Source: an uncultured Bacteroidales bacterium (lineage in GTDB: Bacteria > Bacteroidota > Bacteroidia > Bacteroidales > P3). Taken from it: 64,000 nt of DNA. A model generated the notes under the pieces. It was not told the origin of the DNA and searched no databases. It saw only the letters and a list, made by a program, of their open reading frames with translations. Shown here in pieces: positions 36,792-47,200 of the stretch. Location of the stretch: NCBI GenBank assembly GCA_905233895.1, contig CAJOFL010000004.1:1138-65137 (forward strand), read 5' to 3'. A program made the translations under genes and the position numbers. The stretch's first letter is position 1; the number at the start of each line of letters is the position of its first letter.

Positions 36792-39700
36792 ATGAAACGA
36801 CAGATACTTACAGCATTATTGCTCTGCCTGGCAATCGGTGCCGGTGCGCAGCAGGTAATGCGCGATGATTTCAATGGGATGCAGGTTTCGTATACCGTTG
36901 GTACGGTAGAAATGCAGAAAACGAGCCTTGCCGGCAGGCAGTTCGTCGGTCTCGGAATCGAGGGATGCATCCCGTCGGCCGAGGTGGGCGCACCGTCGTT
37001 GCCACTCTTCTCATATTTGATAGAGGTGCCTCTGTGTGAGGAATTCGAGGTTGTGGTCAGTGATGCCGACTATGACACCATATCCGTCGCCGGCATGGTT
37101 ACTCCGGCTCAGCCTTCACGCAGCAAGAGTGAAGTCGGGCCTTACAAGTTGGAGTACAATGAGGCCATTTACTCGACCGATGAGTACTATGGCGACATTG
37201 CGGCTACAGTGGAGCCTGTCGGTATTGCGCGCGACCGCCGTCTGGCGCGACTGCAGTTCTCCCCGATACGCTATAATCCCGTGAGAGGTAGCATTATAGT
37301 CTGCCGTAAGGCCACGGTGACGGTACATTACCGCGGAGCCGACCGCGAGGGTACCCTCGCGATGTTCGAGCGATACCATTCACCCGCCTTCAATAGCGGT
37401 GCACAGACCCTCAATGGTTTGTATCCCAAGAGTGTGCGTACTGCCGCGCCGGTGCGCTACCTTATTGTGGCGCACAGCATGTTCCGCGGCCAGATGGACA
37501 ACTTTGTGCAGTGGAAACGCCGCAAAGGATTCATAACAGATATAGTCTATACCGACGATGCGGGGGTGGGTACCACTTCGACTGCCATCCAGTCGTATAT
37601 CCAGAACCAGTACACCAATGCCACTGCCGCTTCGCCGGCCCCGACCTATCTTCTTATCGTGGGCGACCACGAGCAGATACCGGCCTTTTCTGCGCAGGTG
37701 ACCAGCCCTTCGTCGGACCATATCACCGACCTCTATTACTCCAGTTGGACTTCGGGTGACCATATTCCCGACTGCTACTGCGGTCGATTCTCGGCTCAGA
37801 ATGTCAGTCAGTTGACGCCACAGATAGAGAAGACCCTGATGTATGAGCAGTACACCTTTGCCGACCCGAGTTTCCTCGACCGTGCCGTGATGGTGGCTGG
37901 TGTGGACAACGGAAGCAGCGGCGACTATGGCTATACCCATGCCGACCCGGCTATGGACTACGCTATCACCAACTATATCAACGGTTCTCATGGCTGGAGC
38001 CAGGTGAAATATTTTAAGAACAACACGTCGATTGTGCCTACTGGCTCAAACGTCACCGTCGGAAGCAGTGCCTCGTCCAACTCGTCCACGGTGCGCGATT
38101 GTTACAACCAGGGTGCCGGATGGATTAACTATTCCGCCCATGGTAATGCAACTTGCTGGGGTACTCCCAGTTTCACAACCTCGAATGTAGCCGCCATGAC
38201 CAACACTCAGAAGTTCGGTATCATGATTGGCAACTGCTGCCTGACCAACAAGTTTGAGACTACCACCTGCCTCGGTGAGTCACTGCTCCGCAAGGGCAAC
38301 TACTGCGGCGCGGTGGGATACATCGGGGGTAGCAACAGCACCTATTGGAACGAGGACTTTTACTGGGCTGTGGGGCTGCGTAGCGGTATTAGTCCCACAA
38401 TGTCGATGGCCTACAATGCCTCTAACCTTGGAGCCTACGACCGTATCAACCACACACACAATGAGGCTTACGGCCAATGGGTAAAGACTCAGGGCGAACT
38501 TATGTTCCAGGGTAATATGGCTGTAGAGGGCTCCTCATCGAATTACAAATACTACTATTGGGAAATATACCACCTGATGGGCGACCCGTCATTGATGCCC
38601 TACCTGACCCAAGCTTCGGAGATGACCCTTACGGCCCCTGCGTCGATACCTGCTGGCACGTCGTCAATCAGTGTGACGGCGGCCCCTTATGCCTATGTTG
38701 CCCTGACCGATACTTCCACGCATACCCTGAAGGCGGCGGCTTTCGCCAATGCCTCGGGCCAGGCTACGCTCACACTTACGTCGGGTCTGGCGATGGGCGG
38801 ATATGAGGTGGTTGCGTCGGCACAGCAGTACCGCACCGCCTTCCAAAACCTTTCGGTGGTTACTTCGTCGGGGCCCTATGCGGCGGTTGTTTCGGTTGAG
38901 GCCACTGGTGCGATGAATGCAGGCTCCACGGTACCGCTGACTGTCAAGGTGGTCAATCAGGGCAACAGCATCGCCCGTAATGTCGTGGTTGCTTTCTCGT
39001 CGGGTAATACAGCCCTGTCACTGAACCGAAGCAGCGTCTCGGTGGGCAGTATCGCTGCCGGCGACACTGCGACTATAAGCAATGTGACGGCGACTGTCGG
39101 CGCTCAGGCTGTGGACCAGAGCGTTGCGAATATCACTGCCACAACCACATGGACTGGTAATAGCACAGGAGTGGCATCAGTTACTCCGTTCACCTTAAAT
39201 GCAGCGCAGGTGGCCATCGAGGTGGCCGGAGGCCGGCTCTGTGTTATGCCGGGCAATGCTGTGGCGGTGAATGTCACGGTGAGCAACAGCGGCCATGCGG
39301 CGCTGGGTTCCACCCAGTTGACGGCTACCACGGGTTCGTCGCAACTGACGGCCAGCGTGTCGGGCGGCAGCTTCACCCTTGCGGCCGGCGCCAGCGTCAC
39401 CCGTCAGGTGACACTCACGGCGGCAGCCTCGATGGAAGAAGGGGCCACGGTGCCTGTCTATCTGGTGCTCAGCGGTTCGCGTACGGAGAGAGACACGCTG
39501 GAGGTGTACATTGGCGAGATTCATGTCGAGACTTTCGAGGGCGGCTTCACGATGAATGGCTGGACGCAGGGCACCTATCCGTGGGAGATAACCACTTCCG
39601 AACATTCGTCAGGCAACTCTTGCGCCCGCTCGTGCAGCACGTTGAGCCACAGCCAGACGTCGGAAATGACCCTCGCGGTCAGTGTGGCCACGGCCGACAG

Positions 39701-41012
39701 CGTAAGCTTCTGGTACAAGGTCTCGTCGGAGTCTAACTATGATAAGTTTCACTTCTATATCGATGGAACTGAGAAGATTGTAACTTCTGGTCAGGTGGAT
39801 TGGACACGTGCTGCCTACCTTCTTGCCGCCGGCGACCACCTGTTGAAATTCACCTACTCCAAGGATGTAAGTGTCAGCAGCTATTCGGATTGTGCCTGGG
39901 TTGATGAGATAACGCTGCCGAGGCCGGTACCGACTTATGTGGTGAATGTCAGTGCCACTAACGGAACTCCTACGGGTGCAGGCACTTACGCCCAGGGCGA
40001 GACGGCCACGGTCGGCGTCTATCCCAATGCCGGATATGCCTTTGTTCGCTGGAACGATGGTAACACTGTCAACCCGCGCCAGTTTACCGTCACCAGGTCG
40101 GTGAACCTCACCGCCACCCTCTCGCAGGGCGGTGTCACTACGGTACACGACACGACCTATGTGCCTGTGCATGATACTAGTTACGTCACGGTGCACGATA
40201 CCAGTTATGTCACGGTGCACGACACCGCATACATTACGGTTCGCGATACCAGTTACATCACCGTTCATGACACAAGTTTCGTGACGCTGTATGATACCAC
40301 ATACGTTACGGTGCACGATACCAGTTACATAACTGTGCATGACACTGCCTACATTGCGGTACATGACACTACTTTCGTCAGTGGCCGTGATACACTTTAT
40401 GTCACGCAGTTTGTGCATGATACGACCTTTGTCACCCTTTTCGACACGGCTTGGATAGTGCAGTATTTGCATGACACGGCCTGGTTGGTGCAATATGTGT
40501 ATGATACGGCATACGTGATTGAGTTTGATACTGTTACGGTGCATGATACACTTGAGGTGCCGTTCCCGGTGAATGTGTTGATACATGATACCACGGTGGT
40601 GGAACTCTATGTCCACGACACGGCCTATGTCCACGATACGCTTTTGACGGTTGAAACCATTTATTCCACCGATACAATCTATGTGTATGATACGCTGTAT
40701 GTGTATGATACAGTGTTTGTTTACGATACGGTCATTGTCCATGACACGGTATATGTGCCCACTGACGGTATCGGCGAGGCACAGCTTGCCGGAGCGCGAA
40801 TCTATCAGCGTGGCGGGCATGTGGTTGTAGAGAGCATTGATGGGGTTGCGCTGCCGGAAGTTGTTGTCTATGATGTCGTTGGGCGTCGCTTGACGGGCCG
40901 CAACCGCGGTGCTTCGACCGATTGTCGCTTCACCTTTGCCGTACCGGCCTCGGGTGTCTACCTGGTCAAGGTGGGCGATGCGCCAGCATGTCGTGTTTCC
41001 GTCGTGAGGTAA
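36792..41012 (+). CDS. Gingipain-like C25 cysteine protease with repeat stalk and T9SS sorting domain
   Basis: A 1406-residue protein from the ATG at 36792, right after ruvA, giving a clean signal peptide (1-20, GAGAQ). Gingipain-type propeptide (to about 220), then a C25 catalytic domain: His450 in NYSAHGNATCW and the nucleophile, probably Cys483, in IGNCCLTNKF. After it come Ig-like domains (about 610-910), a jelly-roll-like domain (HVETFEGGFTMNGW onward, about 915-1045) and one InlB-type repeat. A stalk of 25 [VLIEGS]-x-DT units (1117-1322) leads to a T9SS type A sorting domain at the end. It should be secreted through SprA, encoded next. Confidence 0.92.
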   Translation: MKRQILTALLLCLAIGAGAQQVMRDDFNGMQVSYTVGTVEMQKTSLAGRQFVGLGIEGCIPSAEVGAPSLPLFSYLIEVPLCEEFEVVVSDADYDTISVAGMVTPAQPSRSKSEVGPYKLEYNEAIYSTDEYYGDIAATVEPVGIARDRRLARLQFSPIRYNPVRGSIIVCRKATVTVHYRGADREGTLAMFERYHSPAFNSGAQTLNGLYPKSVRTAAPVRYLIVAHSMFRGQMDNFVQWKRRKGFITDIVYTDDAGVGTTSTAIQSYIQNQYTNATAASPAPTYLLIVGDHEQIPAFSAQVTSPSSDHITDLYYSSWTSGDHIPDCYCGRFSAQNVSQLTPQIEKTLMYEQYTFADPSFLDRAVMVAGVDNGSSGDYGYTHADPAMDYAITNYINGSHGWSQVKYFKNNTSIVPTGSNVTVGSSASSNSSTVRDCYNQGAGWINYSAHGNATCWGTPSFTTSNVAAMTNTQKFGIMIGNCCLTNKFETTTCLGESLLRKGNYCGAVGYIGGSNSTYWNEDFYWAVGLRSGISPTMSMAYNASNLGAYDRINHTHNEAYGQWVKTQGELMFQGNMAVEGSSSNYKYYYWEIYHLMGDPSLMPYLTQASEMTLTAPASIPAGTSSISVTAAPYAYVALTDTSTHTLKAAAFANASGQATLTLTSGLAMGGYEVVASAQQYRTAFQNLSVVTSSGPYAAVVSVEATGAMNAGSTVPLTVKVVNQGNSIARNVVVAFSSGNTALSLNRSSVSVGSIAAGDTATISNVTATVGAQAVDQSVANITATTTWTGNSTGVASVTPFTLNAAQVAIEVAGGRLCVMPGNAVAVNVTVSNSGHAALGSTQLTATTGSSQLTASVSGGSFTLAAGASVTRQVTLTAAASMEEGATVPVYLVLSGSRTERDTLEVYIGEIHVETFEGGFTMNGWTQGTYPWEITTSEHSSGNSCARSCSTLSHSQTSEMTLAVSVATADSVSFWYKVSSESNYDKFHFYIDGTEKIVTSGQVDWTRAAYLLAAGDHLLKFTYSKDVSVSSYSDCAWVDEITLPRPVPTYVVNVSATNGTPTGAGTYAQGETATVGVYPNAGYAFVRWNDGNTVNPRQFTVTRSVNLTATLSQGGVTTVHDTTYVPVHDTSYVTVHDTSYVTVHDTAYITVRDTSYITVHDTSFVTLYDTTYVTVHDTSYITVHDTAYIAVHDTTFVSGRDTLYVTQFVHDTTFVTLFDTAWIVQYLHDTAWLVQYVYDTAYVIEFDTVTVHDTLEVPFPVNVLIHDTTVVELYVHDTAYVHDTLLTVETIYSTDTIYVYDTLYVYDTVFVYDTVIVHDTVYVPTDGIGEAQLAGARIYQRGGHVVVESIDGVALPEVVVYDVVGRRLTGRNRGASTDCRFTFAVPASGVYLVKVGDAPACRVSVVR
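40141..40758 (+). repeat. xDT stalk repeat in the C25 protease gene
   Basis: Twenty-five units of the type VHDTSYVT. The first eleven have a strict 8-residue (24-bp) period; later ones are spaced at 5 to 16 residues with aromatic variants (LFDTAWIV, VYDTAYVI). At DNA level the early units differ mostly at third positions. Confidence 0.9.
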
Positions 41013-41078
41013 ACACCCCGTTCCGGAGGGAACCTGAAACGCTTATTATTTTTCGCGTGCTTACGTGCGAAGGCGAAG

Positions 41079-41190
41079 GGTAGGCGTTGGTCAGGCGTTG
41101 ATCAGGCGTTGATCAGGCGAAGGTGGGTCTAACCTACTGGCGTTCTTACTGTTATCTAAATTTTAACATTATATAACATTGATAATCAGT
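41079..41190 (+). repeat. Interspersed intergenic element, copy 2
   Basis: Same block order as copies 1 and 3. The first 11-bp unit has GGTC instead of GATC, so only two GATC sites remain (41100, 41111). CTGGCGTTCTT and TTTTAACATTATA follow at the same spacing. It fills most of the 283-bp gap between the C25 protease and sprA, which has no gene. Confidence 0.9.
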
Positions 41191-41249
41191 GTTATGGCTA
41201 TTTCTGCCGAAAATGGCGCGGCGGTATTATTTTTATTTATATATCCAAC

Positions 41250-41257
41250 AATATTTG
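41250..41257 (+). promoter_or_regulatory. Weak promoter -7 box ahead of sprA
   Basis: AATATTTG differs from TAnnTTTG by one base and lies 38 bp before the TTG start of sprA, downstream of intergenic element copy 2. Confidence 0.4.
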
Positions 41258-41295
41258 GCGGCGTTTCGCGTTTATTGTTAGATAAATTATAAAAA

Positions 41296-44200
41296 TTGAA
41301 GATTCGTCACATATTGCTGCTGGTTCTGATCCTGCTTCTGCCTAGGTTAGTGCATGGTCAGAGCGACAGCGTGGAATTCACCCCGATGGGTAGCGGATAT
41401 ACCCCTTCGGCGGTGAAAACCACGGTGGTGTACAATCCCGACACCCGCCAATATGAGCGTGTCACGATGGTTGGCGACCAGGTTGTCAGCCGCGAATATA
41501 TGACATTCGAGCAGTATCAGGACTGGCAAATGGACCAGGCCCTGCAGAAATATTGGAACGAAAAGGTGGAAGGCACGGCCCTCGACAATGCTGGCGGCGG
41601 TCTGCTTGACAAGATTCCCGGATTCAGCCAGATTAGCCAGAAGCTCGATATCCTTGACGGACGGCCTCTTTTCGATATCCAGCCCAGTGGAAGTGCCGAG
41701 TTGACCTTCCAGATGGTCCATAACTATCGGGAGAATCCGCAAATAGATGAAAGTGAGCGAGGCAACTGGACCTTCGACTTCGACGAGAATATTCAGGTGA
41801 ACCTCCACGCAAAAATAGGCGATCTTATTGAGTTTGACCTCAATGAGAATACCAAGGCGACCTTCGATTTCGAGAACAAAAAAAAGATAAAGTACGAAGG
41901 GAAAGAGGATGACATCCTGCAGCTTTTCGAGGCGGCTGATATTTCTTTCCCATTGCAAACCACCCTCATACAAGGTAGCCAGCAGCTGTTTGGCTTCCAT
42001 ACCAAGTTGAAATTCGGTAAGTTGACGGTCGACGCTGTTATCAGCGAAAAAGAAACATCGACCGAAAATCTTCAGGTTCAAGGCGGTGCGAGCAGTCATG
42101 AGTTCGAGATTCGTGCCGACGAATACGAAGAAAACCGGCACTATTTCTTGGCGCAATATTTCTATGACAACTACAACCGTGCGATGGCCACCCTTCCGGT
42201 TGTCAATTCCAACATCAAGATTATCCGCCTCGAGGTATGGCGCACCAATGTCGGTGCAGCAGTCACTCAGAACCGGAATATTCTGGCCCTTACCGATTTG
42301 GGCGAGCGGAACCCTTCGAATTCGCGGGTAATTGGCATGGGTTCTGTGATGCCATCGAACGGGAGCAACGACATTTTGCAGATGCTTTCTTCAGGTGCGG
42401 TGCGCGACATCAATGCTGTTACAAGCTATATGCAGGGCCTCGGCATGACCTCGGGCATTGACTACGAGAAGGTTCAGAGTGCCAGATTGCTCAACAGCAA
42501 CGAGTATACTTTCAACAGCCAGCTGGGTTTCATAAGCCTCACCCAGCCGTTGGCGAACGATCAGGTACTTGCAGTTGCCTACCAATACCAGGTGATTGGC
42601 GACACAACGGTATATCAGGTGGGTGAATTGACCACCGACGGTGTCAACGATCCCAATACGCTCGTTGTCAAATTGCTCAAAGGAACGGCCACCGATACCC
42701 ACGGGCCGCTGTGGCGTTTGATGATGAAGAACGTCTATTTCCTCAAGAGCAGCCAGTTGAGCCGCGACGGGTTCCGCCTGAATATCCTCTGCGAGGATCC
42801 TGAAGGAGGCATAGGTATTGGTTTCTTTTCCGACGGTCCGAAGCAGGGAATGCCGCTCATCGAGGTATTTGGACTGGACCGTATGGATGCCACACAGAGC
42901 TATTACTATGCTGATGGTGTGTTCGACTGGTTCGACTCTGCTGCTTTCAAGGGAGGTACCATTCAGGCTTCCACCGGACGTATTTTCTTCCCCTATGTCG
43001 AACCCTTCGGTAAAGACCTCCGAACCATTATAGGCGACGACGCGTTCGCCGACCGATACGCTTTCGATTCGCTCTACACGATGACACAGGCCCTTGCCCA
43101 GCAATATGCCGATCGCAACAAGTTCTACCTCGAAGGATACTACACATCGAGCGTCAGTGGTGAGATTTCGCTGGGATATAGCGTGACGCCGGGGTCTGTG
43201 ACAGTCACGGCGGGCGGTATGCCGCTGATAGAAAATGTCGACTATACGGTTGACTACACTATGGGTACGGTGCGTATCATCAACGAAAGCATCCTCTCGT
43301 CGAACACCCCCATTAGCGTTAGTTCAGAGAACAACTCGTTCAGCATGACCACAAAGACTATGTTGGGCTTGCACTTGAACTATGAGTTCGACCCCAATTT
43401 CAATATCGGTGCTACCTTCATGAACCTACATGAGAAGCCGATGACGCAGAAGAACAACTTCGGTGACGAGCCGACGAGCAACAGCATCTGGGGTCTTGAC
43501 TTGAAATATAGTCATGAGGTGCCGTTGATTACCAAATTGGTCGACCTACTTCCAGGTATTGAAACCAAGGCTCCGTCGAACCTGAGCCTTACTGCCGAAT
43601 TCGCCCATTTCATACCTGGTATGAGCAGTACTGGTTCGGAAGAGGGTAGTGTCAGTTATGTTGATGACTTTGAAGGGGCTGAGAGTTCGATTGACCTGAA
43701 GGGTGTTTCGTCATGGTTTCTGGCCAGTACGCCCCAGGATTACCGGTCTGCGTTGCCGATGTTCCCCGAGTCTGTTCCCGGATCGGGTCTGGCATACGGC
43801 TTCAACCGCGCAAAGTTAGCGTGGTATCGTATCAGTAAAGACTTTTATGAGAGAAGTAACCGGCCGTCGAATATAACCGTCGAGGATCTTTCCGATCCAT
43901 ACGCCCGCCGTATATATGAGCAGGAGGTGTTCCCCAACAAGGAGTTGCAGTCTGGCCAACCCACCTACATATATGAGCTCAATCTGGCCTATTATCCCGA
44001 CGAGCGTGGCCCTTACAACTATGATGTTGCCCCCACTCAGTATAGTGCCGGTATCGATGCTGATGGCCGTTTGCTAAATCCCGCCTCGCGTTGGGCAGGT
44101 ATTATGCGAAAACTTGACTATACCGATTTCGAGACACAGAATATTGAGACTATTGAGTTTTGGGTGATGGACCCGTTCATCAACAATCCAACCCATAGCG

Positions 44201-47200
44201 GTGGTAAGCTCTATATCAACTTGGGTGATATTAGCGAGGATATATTGCGTGATGGACGTAAGGCATTCGAGAACGGTCTTCCAACCTCAGCTACCGTCAC
44301 TGGGGTCGATACTACAATTTGGGGCCGTGTTCCGAACACTCAGCCTATCGTCAACGCCTTCGACAACGACGAGAATTCACGTATGTATCAGGATGTCGGT
44401 TATGACGGTTTGGGCTCTACCAACGGGCTTCAGGACGAGCAGTCGTTCTTTGCCAGCTACCTTGAAGACCTCGCCAACAGGTTTGGTGCCGGAAGTGTTG
44501 CCTATCAAATTGCCGCTGCCGACCCTTCTGCCGATGACTTCAGTTATTTCCGCAGTACATACTATGACGAAAATAATGTGAAGATTAACGACCGCTACAA
44601 GCTCTTCAATAACCCCGAGGGTAACTCCGGAGTGGAAAGCAACAACACCGAAGACTATATGAGTTCGGCGTCGGCTTATCCCAACGTCGAGGACATCAAC
44701 AAGGACAACACTCTCAGCGAGGCGGAGAACTACTATCAGTATGTTATTGATCTCAGTCCTGAGAACATGGTCATAGGTCAGAATCATATTGTCGATATCC
44801 AGGAGGCTCGTAATGTACAGCTTGAGAATGGCGAATACACCACATGTCGTTGGTATCAGTTCCGTATCCCGATAAGGGAGCCGGACCAGAAAGTCGGCAA
44901 TATCAATGGATACCAGTCAATCCGCTTCATGAGAATGTTCCTTGGCCAGTTTGAGGAACCGATAATACTTCGCTTTGCTACGCTGGATATGGTTTATTCC
45001 ACATGGAGGAAATACAGCGAGGATTTGCTACAGCCGGGTGACTATCCTACCGGTACTGCCGACGAGACTTCGTTCAACATATCTACCGTCAATATTGAGG
45101 AGAACGGCTCACGTCAGCCGGTGCCATACGTACTTCCCCCAGGAATTGAGCGTGAACAATGGTATTCTACCGGTAATACCTATACTAAACTCAACGAGCA
45201 GGCTCTGGAACTTGATGTCGATGGATTGACATCGGGCGATGCACGTGCCATCTACCGTTCGTCGAGTTACGACTTGCGTTATTATGGTCATTTGAAGATG
45301 TTTGTCCATGCCGAGCAAAAGTTCCTTTCTGATCAGATGCAAGATGGCGACCTCTCGCTATTCGTCAGGCTGGGCAGTGACTATACCAACAACTATTATG
45401 AGTATGAACTGCCACTGCAGTTCACACCATGGTATACTTCTTATGAGGACGACCACGCTATCTGGCCCGATGAGAATAATGTTGACATAGATATTCAAGA
45501 ACTTACTGCAGTCAAGACACGTCGAAATACAAAGATTCGTTCTGGTGAGGGCGGTTACGCCCCGTCTTTGCTCTATAGCGAGGTTATTGGTGGCAAGAAG
45601 TACACCGTATTGGGCAACCCTAATCTCGGCAAGGTGAAGGTGATAATGATTGGAGTGCGCAATCCCAAGAAGGAGAGCCTCACAGATGGTAACAACATGT
45701 TGCCCAAATCGGCTATTCTGTGGGTTAATGAGTTGCGTCTGACTGACTATATCAACAAGGGCGGATGGGCGGCAATGGCATTGGCTCGAACCAATTTGGC
45801 CGATGTGGGCAACCTTTCAGTATATGGCGCGTACACCACTGCAAACTTTGGTAACCTTGAAGACCCTCTGGTTAAAGAGGAGTTGATGAACACCTTCACA
45901 TTCCAGACAACTCTCGACATGGAACTCGGCAAGTTCCTTCCGGAGGATTGGGGCTTGCGTATACCGCTTTATCTCGACTATAACCGTGAGATAGGAAGTC
46001 CGGAATTCAATCCGTTGAATCCCGATGTGTTGCTGCGAGATGACTTGGCCACCTACCAGACCAAAGCCGAACGCGACAGCGTTCGTGAAATGACAGAACG
46101 CCACAAGTCAGCCACAAACCTCACTCTCTCGAATGTTCGCAAGGAACGAGTGGGCAAGAGTGCCTTGAAGCCTCACTTCTATGACCTTGAAAACTTTGCC
46201 TTCTCTTATGCCTATAGCCGTGAGCGTATTTCTGACGACGAGACGGAACACTATGCCAAGGATCAGCACCGCGGAGGCTTTACATATAATTACGCTTTGC
46301 AGCCAAAGCCGGTTAAGCCGTTCGACAAGGTAAAACTCTTCAATGGCAAGAACTGGAAAATACTCAAGGACTTCAATTTCTACTACCAGCCAAAGAACTT
46401 GAGCTTTTCCACGGAGATATATCGTGACTATGAGGAGACCCTTCTTCGCAACAAGAGTCTGGCCCGGGTGATTATTAAACCTACCTATTTCAAACAATTC
46501 ACATGGCAGCGCACCTATGGCTTGCAATACGACCTTTCTCGGGCGTTTCGAATCCAGTATACAGCTTCGGCTAATGCCCGTGTGGATGAACCTATTGGGC
46601 CCATACAGACCCAGACGGCACGCGACTCTATCTGGCAGTCGATAATGGCAGGTGGTACCATGCAGAACTTCCAGCAGACCATCAATGCTACCTATGAATT
46701 GCCAATTAACAAGTTGCCATATATGGATTTTCTGCGTATACCGTTGTCGTATCGTACCACATTCAACTATCAGGGCACTACGCAGGCTTTGGCGGCTATG
46801 GGTGGTATATTGCAGAGCTCCACCACCATGCAGGCTTCGGCTACGGCAGATATGAAAACCCTCTACAACAAGATTCCGCTCTTGAAAAAGGCCAATGCGC
46901 CGCGGCAGAACAATAACAAGCGTCCGCAGCCACAGGTGCGGAACAAGAAACCTGCACCGCCACTTTCGGCGAAGGACTCGGCTGCTATGGCCGACAGCCT
47001 GAAGCATGCCAAGTTGATGGAGAACCTGCGTGAGGTGGCTTATTTCGGATTAAGGGTTGTGACCGCCGTGAAGGATGTTAACTTGCAATATAATGTCACT
47101 ACGGGCTCGCGTTTGCCGGGATATATGGGAGATCCTGTTGCATTCGGTCTCGATCCCAGCCACTATTGGACTCCTGGCCCAGGCTACGTGCTTGGCTATC

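Noticed and set aside
37345-37365. GGGTACCCTC palindrome similar to the sigma-operon motif
   Set aside because: Lies within the coding sequence of the C25 protease and is most simply explained by codon choice.
39609-40820. Minus-strand open frame of 403 codons opposite the protease repeats
   Set aside because: Repetitive antisense of the xDT stalk; the plus strand encodes a full secreted protease.
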